The notes beneath the pieces are model-generated. The model saw only the letters and a list, made by a program, of their open reading frames with translations, had not been told where the DNA came from and searched no databases. From NCBI GenBank assembly GCA_003153055.1, contig PMBV01000136.1, positions 3,549 to 9,561 on the forward strand: a DNA stretch of 6,013 nucleotides, read 5' to 3'. A program made the position numbers and the translations under genes. Positions 1-4,546 of the stretch are shown here, in pieces (position 1 is the first letter of the stretch; every line of letters begins with the position of its first letter). Source of the stretch: Myxococcales bacterium. Lineage in GTDB: Bacteria; Myxococcota; Myxococcia; Myxococcales; Myxococcaceae.

Positions 1-81
1 CAAGGCTACCAGGTTGGGAGCAGCACGAGCAATTACAACACCATCCCATGGAAGCCGGGCTTGCTCACGCTGCAGCGGTAG
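1..81 (+). CDS. C-terminal end of an unidentified protein (5' end outside window)
   Basis: An open frame enters at base 1 and ends at a TAG at 79-81, giving 26 residues that finish in ...PGLLTLQR. Most codons end in G or C, which fits coding sequence in this GC-rich DNA. The visible part is rich in Gly, Ser, Thr, Asn and Tyr, a composition common at the ends of exported or beta-rich proteins, but no family can be named from so little. A hairpin a few bases after the stop (87-119) supports a gene end here. The frame could be open by chance, so the call is moderate. Confidence 0.4.
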   Translation, partial: QGYQVGSSTSNYNTIPWKPGLLTLQR

Positions 82-86
82 CGGGG

Positions 87-119
87 GCCCAACTCGATGT
101 GGGTCAATCGAGCCGGGGC
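87..119 (+). terminator. Hairpin after the first gene, possible terminator
   Basis: CTCGAT at 93-98 pairs with ATCGAG at 107-112 around an 8-base loop. An outer GCCC/GGGC stem (87-90 with 116-119) lies beyond small internal loops. It starts six bases after the TAG at 79-81. There is no T-run afterwards, so it would be an atypical intrinsic terminator, as is frequent in GC-rich genomes. Confidence 0.3.
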
Positions 120-260
120 TAGAACGCGAGCAGCGAACATGAACGCGCCGGAGAAGCTCAGCCTCGGCGAAGTGGACGGGTCAGGGACGACCGCTCCTGG
201 ATGAATGGGCGGGCCCAACGCCGGGTGGAGTGACCGGTTTGGCCTCAAGCCCGCGACTTG

Positions 261-788
261 ATGAGCATGAACCAAGTCATGCTGATTCTCCTGGTCGGGG
301 CGGCGCCGCTGCCGGCGGCACGAGAGGGTTCGGTCGAGGCCGTTCGGATTGCCTTTGTCCGGGTGGGGTGGGCGTCGGCGACCGAGGCGGCGCGGGCCTG
401 CGTGCAGATGCAGCCCAGGGTGTGTGGTCCGCTCCTCAATCGCCTGGAGCAGTATGGGTCGCTTCCCAGGACCGTGGGGCTCCTGACGACGGCGCAGGTG
501 CAGCAGCTCATCCAGCTCGATCGGCAGATCTCACCCGAGCAGCCCGGGGAGTTCACCCGGCGCGTCATCGAGCGCTTCGTGTCAGCGCCACTGGAGCTCG
601 CCCGGTACCACCTTGAGGCCGGCAACTCAGACAGCGCCCGGCTCATCGCCCAGCAGGTGCTGGAAGTCGATCCTGAGAGTCAGGAGGCCCGAGCACTGCT
701 CGATCGGGCGCCCAGGCTTTCCGACGCGGCGCTCGCCGCCACCTCGGAGCCCGCTCAGCCCGTCGACGACAACGCCGAGACGCCCTGA
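261..788 (+). CDS. Hypothetical exported protein with TPR-like C-terminal region
   Basis: 175 residues of unknown function. Residues about 4-20 form a short hydrophobic stretch (VMLILLVGAAPLPAA) ending in a plausible signal peptidase I site, so the protein is probably exported. Residues about 110-150 (ELARYHLEAGNSDSARLIAQ, then VLEVDPESQEARALL) have the helix-turn-helix spacing and the small and Pro residues of a single TPR-type repeat, which usually mediates protein contacts. Cys47 and Cys55 (CX7C) could form a disulfide outside the cytoplasm. The last 25 residues are Ala/Pro/Asp-rich and probably unstructured. The start is uncertain: ATG codons lie at 261 and 267, a TTG at 258, and none has a clear Shine-Dalgarno sequence; starting at 267 would leave a tidier signal peptide. 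It stands alone and converges on the gene pair to its right. Confidence 0.75.
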   Translation: MSMNQVMLILLVGAAPLPAAREGSVEAVRIAFVRVGWASATEAARACVQMQPRVCGPLLNRLEQYGSLPRTVGLLTTAQVQQLIQLDRQISPEQPGEFTRRVIERFVSAPLELARYHLEAGNSDSARLIAQQVLEVDPESQEARALLDRAPRLSDAALAATSEPAQPVDDNAETP

Positions 789-789
789 G

Positions 790-858
790 CGAGCCGCCGC
801 CGACCATCCCTCGGGCAGTTCGGAGGCAACGACGCCGAGCGTCTGTGCTGGCGGCTCG
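790..858. terminator. Inverted repeat between convergent genes, possible two-way terminator
   Basis: A perfect 9-bp inverted repeat (CGAGCCGCC at 790-798, GGCGGCTCG at 850-858) fills most of the 92-base gap between two convergent stop codons (788 and 881). The 51-base loop can fold further through short GC stems. No T-runs are present. The position suits a shared terminator, but the long loop makes this weak. Confidence 0.3.
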
Positions 859-880
859 AGTGGCTCTTCGAGTTGGTGCT

Positions 881-1132
881 CTACCGGCCCTCCACGGGGA
901 GGGCGAGCGAGGCCTCGATGTCTCCCACCCTCCGGTCGACCTCGGCCTGAGAGAGGTAGATCCGCATTCGCGCCTGGAGCTGGGGGAGCGCCCGGCGGTA
1001 GTCCTCCGGGCCGGCGGCCTCGGGGCTCAGGCAGCCCGAGAGCGACAGCGCCCGTCGCACCGCCGACGGTCCGATGTAGGCCGGCAGGCCGGTGGAGCGG
1101 ATGACGCGCTCGAAAAGGGACTCGGTGCTCAT
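881..1132 (-). CDS. Hypothetical 83-residue protein, translationally coupled to the methyltransferase
   Basis: The ATG at 1130-1132 overlaps the TGA of the upstream methyltransferase gene (1129-1131) as ATGA, the classic arrangement for coupled translation. This overlap is the main reason for choosing this start, although the frame stays open far upstream as a shadow of the methyltransferase gene. The protein begins MSTESLFERVIRSTGLPAYI and appears mostly helical and soluble, with no signal peptide, membrane segment or metal motif. Features are a Gly/Pro-containing segment before VRRAL (about residues 20-29), a PEDYRRALPQLQARM stretch (42-56), and an acidic/basic C-terminal helix. I do not recognise the family. 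Tight coupling suggests a role linked to the methyltransferase, such as a partner subunit or regulator, but that is inference from position only. Confidence 0.75.
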   Translation of the reverse strand: MSTESLFERVIRSTGLPAYIGPSAVRRALSLSGCLSPEAAGPEDYRRALPQLQARMRIYLSQAEVDRRVGDIEASLALPVEGR

Positions 1133-2136
1133 CGCGCCTCGGCGATCACCACGCTCGTCGCTCTGGCGAGGGGTCGATGCTCGAGGAAGCTCCACCCCGA
1201 CACCCCGAGCCATCTCTGAGCCTCTTCGACGCTGTAGGTTCGGCTGTTCCCCGAGAGGATGAGGTAGGTGCCGGCGAGCAACGCGCCGAACGCCGGCTGG
1301 GTGTGGGTCGAGTCCATCCACTGGTCGACGATCAGAAGCCGCGCCCCCGGGGCGACGACCTCGCGAGTCCGCTCCAGCAACCGGACGATCCGCTCGGGGT
1401 CGAAGAGATGCACGAAGCCCGCCATCAGGACCGCGTCGTGTCCGGCGGGCAGGGGGTCGAACAGGGCGTCTCCCTCGACCAGCACCACCCGCTCCCGGGT
1501 CGGCTCCTTCCCCAGCCGCTTCTCCGCCTGGTCGATGGTGGCGGAAAGCTCGAACAAGGTGCATCGCAGGCCCGCGTGCCGCTCGAGGATGGGGATGAGG
1601 TACGAGCCGGTGCCGCCGCCGATGTCCAGGAGCCGCTGGTGCCGATCGAAGTCGTACTGCTTGGCCAGGGCGATGGCGCCCGGCCGGGTCCACGCCTCGA
1701 CCCCCTCGGTGAAGATGCGGGCGAACTGCTCGCTCGACTGGCCGGGTCGAGCCGGCTCTCCGCTGCGGATGACCTTCTCGAGCTGCATCCACATCGGGTA
1801 GATGAGCTGATCGTACAGCCGGAGCCCGGCTCGCATGTCGACCGAGGTCCGCCCGGCGAGGAACGCCTGCGCCTCGGGGCTGTTCTCGTAGCGGCCGTCG
1901 CGCACGCTCAGGTGGCCGAGCGCCGCCAGCCCGTTGACCAGCACCTCGAGCGAGTGATGGGGGAGCCCGGTGGCCTGCGTCAGCTGGTCGAGGGTGAGCG
2001 GCCCGCCACCCAGCTTCTCGAAGACCCCCAGCTCGGCGCCGACGCAGAGCATCTTCGTCGCCATGAAGCCAGCTCCGCCCTCGGCGAACGTGTCGGTGTC
2101 GAGTGTGTCCGGTGGGTCGGGAAGTCGAGTCGTCAT
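1129..2136 (-). CDS. SAM-dependent O-methyltransferase, COMT / family 2 type
   Basis: 335 residues with the two-part layout of caffeate/acetylserotonin-type O-methyltransferases. Residues about 20-95 form a winged-helix dimerisation domain (helices around GAELGVFEKLGGGPLTLDQL, then LAALGHLSVRDGRYENS). A Rossmann methyltransferase domain follows, with SAM motif I LLDIGGGTGSY at 169-179, the acidic residue after strand 2 at Glu196, and GDAL at 222-225. His243 in FVHLFDPE occupies the place of the catalytic base His in the usual HDWxDE motif. The likely reaction is methyl transfer from SAM to a hydroxyl group of a small aromatic or secondary-metabolite substrate; the substrate cannot be read from sequence. 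The ATG at 2134-2136 is chosen because GGAGG lies 4 bases upstream; an in-frame extension to 2220 lacks this and would be Arg/Gly-rich. The gene is cytoplasmic, first of a two-gene unit, and overlaps the 83-residue gene by four bases. Confidence 0.9.
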   Translation of the reverse strand: MTTRLPDPPDTLDTDTFAEGGAGFMATKMLCVGAELGVFEKLGGGPLTLDQLTQATGLPHHSLEVLVNGLAALGHLSVRDGRYENSPEAQAFLAGRTSVDMRAGLRLYDQLIYPMWMQLEKVIRSGEPARPGQSSEQFARIFTEGVEAWTRPGAIALAKQYDFDRHQRLLDIGGGTGSYLIPILERHAGLRCTLFELSATIDQAEKRLGKEPTRERVVLVEGDALFDPLPAGHDAVLMAGFVHLFDPERIVRLLERTREVVAPGARLLIVDQWMDSTHTQPAFGALLAGTYLILSGNSRTYSVEEAQRWLGVSGWSFLEHRPLARATSVVIAEAR

Positions 2137-2140
2137 CGCG

Positions 2141-2145
2141 CCTCC
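2141..2145 (-). promoter_or_regulatory. Ribosome binding site of the methyltransferase gene
   Basis: On the minus strand the sequence reads ATGGAGGCGCGATG, putting GGAGG four bases before the ATG at 2134-2136. The spacing is slightly short. It decides this start over upstream in-frame alternatives. Confidence 0.65.
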
Positions 2146-2203
2146 ATGAGCGGCTCGTCTGCACCCCCTGGCCGCAACGCCACCATCCTGGTCTCTCCCG
2201 CGC

Positions 2204-2243
2204 CCGGCGCCAAGCTCCAAGAGCCGGGCGAGCTTGGCGCCGG
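2204..2243. terminator. Perfect 14-bp inverted repeat, probable hairpin terminator or leader element
   Basis: CCGGCGCCAAGCTC at 2204-2217 is the exact reverse complement of GAGCTTGGCGCCGG at 2230-2243, separated by 12 bases. As RNA this is a very stable hairpin. It lies about 50 bases beyond the end of the minus-strand frame 2293-2604 and about 70 bases before the methyltransferase start, so it can end transcription of the former or sit in the leader of the latter. There is no T-run on either side, so Rho-independent termination would be atypical. A paired binding site for a dimeric regulator is another possibility. Confidence 0.45.
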
Positions 2244-2292
2244 AGCAACTTTCCGGGACTCGAGTTGGGCCGGCGCGGTCCGCGGGATCGTG

Positions 2293-2604
2293 CTACCGGC
2301 CATGGGCTACGTCGTCGACCAAAGGCACCCGACGCCAGTGTCCCTCGAGACGCTCGGCCAGCAAACGAGACACCGGGCAGTTGCCACGAACTGTATGGAC
2401 CCGGAATTCCGTAACGCTATCCGCGAGGAGGACGAGGTCCCCGACGAGGGTGCTCCCAGGTAGATGGCGAGCTCGCCCAGTGACTCCGCGCGCTCGATCA
2501 CGGCGAGTCCTCCACGAGCATCGAGGTGAGAGAAGGTCGGTCGCTCTCGGTCCGGCGAGCTCGCCGGTCAACGGCTCGAGGACGTCATCGTCAATCACTC
2601 GCAT
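2293..2604 (-). pseudogene. Unrecognised small gene with apparent compensating frameshifts
   Basis: The frame starts at an ATG (2602-2604) preceded by AAGGAG at 2612-2617 with a 7-base spacer, the best ribosome binding site in the window, and runs 103 codons to TAG. The first 27 residues (MRVIDDDVLEPLTGELAG...) and the last ~52 (from STLVGDLVLLADSVTEF to VPLVDDVAHGR) look like protein. The middle, about 2459-2522, reads RCSWRTRRDRARGVTGRARH, the Arg-rich output typical of an off-frame in GC-rich DNA. In the neighbouring frame that same stretch reads LDARGGLAVIERAESLGE followed by LAIYLG, with clearly better third-position GC. The simplest reading is a ~100-residue protein gene carrying two opposite single-base shifts, which keep the frame open overall. 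It may be a decaying gene, a sequence error pair, or a gene that still makes an altered product. I do not recognise the family. The gene is divergent from the Dps-like gene. Confidence 0.4.
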
Positions 2605-2790
2605 GGGTGTGCTCCTTCGATTCGAGGCCGAGTCAGCGGAATAGCAGGGTTCGCCTCATTCTGCCGTAGCGACGAACCAGGCTGGCGAGGATCGACACGA
2701 GGACTCCACAAGACAGGTGGCGGCCGACACGGCCAGCGGTTACACCCCACTCGCGTCTCGCAGCCCACACCGCGTTGCTTGTGGATCACT

Positions 2791-2811
2791 GGTGTGAGCT
2801 GCAATCACACC
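2791..2811. promoter_or_regulatory. 7-bp inverted repeat upstream of the Dps-like gene, candidate operator
   Basis: GGTGTGA at 2791-2797 and TCACACC at 2805-2811 are perfect inverted copies separated by seven bases. The element sits just before the GAGGAG ribosome binding site, so it could be a binding site for a dimeric repressor or a small leader hairpin. It contains TGTGA and TCACA like a CRP site, but with a 7-base rather than 6-base centre. Confidence 0.4.
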
Positions 2812-2816
2812 TGAGC

Positions 2817-2822
2817 GAGGAG
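2817..2822 (+). promoter_or_regulatory. Ribosome binding site of the Dps-like gene
   Basis: GAGGAG lies six bases before the ATG at 2829-2831. It selects this ATG over an in-frame TTG at 2775, which lacks such a site. Confidence 0.75.
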
Positions 2823-2828
2823 AAACCG

Positions 2829-3332
2829 ATGGGGACCCGCGGTCGAGAGATCATTGGAATGGACGTGGCGCAGCTCCTCAAGCTGCTCAACCAGGCCTAC
2901 GCCAGCGAGTGGCTTGCCTATTACCAGTATTGGCTCGGAGCCAAGCTCATCAAAGGCCCGATGAAGGACGCCGTCGCCGCCGAGCTCACGCTCCACGCTA
3001 CCGAGGAGCTGAACCACGCCATGCTGGTGTCGAACCGCATCATCCAGCTCGGAGGCACGCCTGTCCTCAGTCCCCAGGGCTGGGCGGCGATGAGCCCATG
3101 CAAGTACGACGCGCCCGAGGACCCCTACGTGGCGGTGCTCCTCGACCAGAACATCGCCGGCGAGCAGTGCGCCATCACCACCTACAAGGGCCTGATGGAC
3201 GCCACCAAAGACAAGGACATGGTGACGTACAACCTGGCCCTCACCATCCTCGAGCAAGAGGTCGAGCACGAGGAAGACCTCCAGAGCCTGCGGGAGGATC
3301 TCGAGCTGATGGTCACCCGCGGCAACAAGTAG
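2829..3332 (+). CDS. Dps-like ferritin (DPSL, 'thioferritin' type)
   Basis: 167 residues forming a four-helix ferritin-like bundle. Expected di-iron ligands are visible in order: Glu27 in helix A (SEWLAYYQYW), Glu60 and His63 in helix B (EELNHA), Glu112 in helix C (GEQCAITTY) and Glu144/His147 in helix D (EQEVEHEE). Between helices B and C lies SPCKYDAPEDP with Cys91, and Cys114 follows Glu112. Cys at these two places, and the EQCAI motif, match what I recall of the archaeal and bacterial Dps-like proteins such as that of Sulfolobus solfataricus; a further Cys in that protein is Met123 or a neighbour here. Such proteins form 12-subunit cages that oxidise Fe(II) with peroxide and store iron, protecting DNA. 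No signal peptide, so cytoplasmic. It is transcribed alone, divergent from the frame ending at 2604. Other members of the wider ferritin-like superfamily are the main alternative. The inverted repeat just upstream may control it. Confidence 0.85.
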   Translation: MGTRGREIIGMDVAQLLKLLNQAYASEWLAYYQYWLGAKLIKGPMKDAVAAELTLHATEELNHAMLVSNRIIQLGGTPVLSPQGWAAMSPCKYDAPEDPYVAVLLDQNIAGEQCAITTYKGLMDATKDKDMVTYNLALTILEQEVEHEEDLQSLREDLELMVTRGNK

Positions 3333-3408
3333 GAGCCTATTGGGATGACTCCCGTGTCCTCATCGCAGACGATTTGCCGCCATCGGAGATTGGAGCGAGT
3401 CTCTCGTG

Positions 3409-4401
3409 TCAGTTGGTCGCGTGGTACTTCACCATGCGCCACTGGGTGTAGCCGGTCAGGTCTTTCGACCCGACATGGCCATAGGTGCTGAAGGACACCT
3501 GGCCATTCTGCCCCGGAATGGCGCAGGTGTTCTGGTACCAGACGATGCAGCCAGCACCCACGATCTCGTCGGCTGAGGACCAGATGGAATACACCGAGCT
3601 CCCCTCGTCGTGGCTGGTGGCGTTGATGGCGCTGAGGTAGCTCGAGACGCCAACGGGACCGAAGGCGCCAAACATGTAACCGGGGTACAGCCCGTTCACC
3701 GAGTCGCAGGTCGGCGTGGTGGCCCCGCTCAGGTAGCACGAGGTGAGGCCCCGGTTCGCGCCGGCGATGCCGACGAAGGCGTCGACCATCGACGTGAGTG
3801 GAGCCCCCAGCGAGTAGCTCCCACCCGCGGCTGGATCGTCGCCCGCGCCGCCCTCGATGGCTTTGCGGCCCAGCGTCACCCCCATGGAGTGGGCCACGAT
3901 GTCGACCTTGGTCGCTCCGGTGTACGCCTTCACTGCTTGGATGAAGGCCCGCTGGTACTCGAGGTACGCCCGCGAGTGGTACTGCTGGGAGGACGCGAGC
4001 ACGTCGGCCGGGCCCCAGGTGGTCGCGTACAGCTCGGCCTGCGTGTAGCCCTTGGAGAGGAAATAGGCGCGTGATGCTGCCCAGCCGGTGTTGAGCGCGC
4101 TCCCGTCGCCCAAGGCGCGATCCGAATTCCCGTGAATGAAGATGACCGGTTGGTTGGTGACGGGGTCCGACGCTGACGCCTTGCCGCCGAACGAGCCGTT
4201 GCTCAGGTCGTCACGAGCGAAGCCGTAGGTTCCGTAGCCATTGGCCGTCAGCCAGGCGCGGAAGTGAGGGGTGAGCCCCGTGCTCGTCACCGCGCTCGAG
4301 GTGGTGGTCGTCTCCGAGGTCGAGCCGGGCGCCGGCCCCGACTCCACTCCGCAGGCCAGCACCAGCAAGAGGAGAATCGTGATGAGTCTCGCGACGGTCA
4401 T
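3409..4401 (-). CDS. Class-2 lipase (triacylglycerol lipase family), probable lipoprotein
   Basis: 330 residues of alpha/beta-hydrolase type. Residues 5-16 are a hydrophobic signal ending VLAC; Cys17 is a likely lipidation site, although Leu at -2 is not ideal, and Gly at +2 would favour the outer membrane. A Ser/Thr-rich linker (about 21-43) follows. The catalytic elements are PVIFIHGNSD (86-94, oxyanion loop), nucleophile Ser172 in AHSMGV, Asp278 in SSADEIVG and His309 in YGHVGSKD. The order and the closing GHVG..D..QW motif resemble lipase class 2 (Pfam Lipase_2), which hydrolyses ester bonds of acylglycerols. Cys222/Cys232 (CX9C) and Cys285/Cys293 (CX7C) are likely disulfides, in keeping with export. 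The ATG is supported by GGAG six bases upstream. It lies downstream of htpG on the same strand across a 145-base gap and probably has its own promoter; it converges on the Dps-like gene. Substrate is inferred only. Confidence 0.88.
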   Translation of the reverse strand: MTVARLITILLLLVLACGVESGPAPGSTSETTTTSSAVTSTGLTPHFRAWLTANGYGTYGFARDDLSNGSFGGKASASDPVTNQPVIFIHGNSDRALGDGSALNTGWAASRAYFLSKGYTQAELYATTWGPADVLASSQQYHSRAYLEYQRAFIQAVKAYTGATKVDIVAHSMGVTLGRKAIEGGAGDDPAAGGSYSLGAPLTSMVDAFVGIAGANRGLTSCYLSGATTPTCDSVNGLYPGYMFGAFGPVGVSSYLSAINATSHDEGSSVYSIWSSADEIVGAGCIVWYQNTCAIPGQNGQVSFSTYGHVGSKDLTGYTQWRMVKYHATN

Positions 4402-4546
4402 CGGGGGCTCCGTTGTGGAGGGTGGAGACCCGAGGCTGCCATGGGCGAGCGCTGGATCCCAGCCCGCCCGTCGTCACGGCTCACGGCTTGCGAATGGTGA
4501 GGAGCACGAGCGCCACAGCCACGGCGGTGATTCCGATGGCCTCGGC
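4402..4546. other. Spacer between htpG and the lipase gene
   Basis: The 145 bases hold a tandem 7-bp duplication (CACGGCT at 4475-4481 and 4482-4488) and no strong terminator hairpin. In the htpG frame, the bases just past its stop stay open for 21 codons and encode a hydrophobic stretch before the next stop (4481-4483). No recognisable small gene with its own start is seen. The GGAG ribosome binding site of the lipase lies at 4408-4411. Confidence 0.4.

Larger units (their letters stand above)
2605..2828. other. Divergent intergenic region
   Basis: This 224-base region separates the minus-strand frame ending at 2604 from the plus-strand Dps-like gene and should hold promoters for both. I see no convincing -35/-10 pair. 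A weak candidate for the Dps-like gene is TTGCTT at 2775-2780 with TGCAAT at 2800-2805, but the 19-base spacing is poor. The only clear structure is the inverted repeat at 2791-2811, listed separately. No tRNA or open frame with coding character is visible. Confidence 0.4.

Noticed and set aside
139..204. 21-codon plus-strand frame MNAPEKLSLGEVDGSGTTAP...
   Set aside because: Composition is acceptable but there is no convincing ribosome binding site and it is too short to support without conservation data.
1133..2248. Upstream in-frame extension of the 83-residue gene to a 455-codon frame
   Set aside because: The extension overlaps the methyltransferase gene in another frame and is Arg/Pro/Gly-rich low-quality sequence; the ATGA overlap marks the true start.
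1177..2463. A 428-codon plus-strand open frame opposite the methyltransferase gene
   Set aside because: It lies antisense to a clear enzyme with SAM-binding motifs, has no recognisable domain, and is the usual mirror frame left open by high GC.
2234..2644. Plus-strand 136-codon frame across the region of the frameshifted gene
   Set aside because: Arg/Ser-rich composition without motifs, and no good ribosome binding site; the opposite strand has AAGGAG and better protein character.
2793..2809. CRP/FNR binding site (TGTGA...TCACA)
   Set aside because: The spacing is seven bases, not the required six, so it was kept only as a generic inverted repeat.
3333..3408. Terminator between the convergent Dps-like and lipase genes
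   Set aside because: Only 4-bp stems (for example GGGA/TCCC) are visible, and no T-run.
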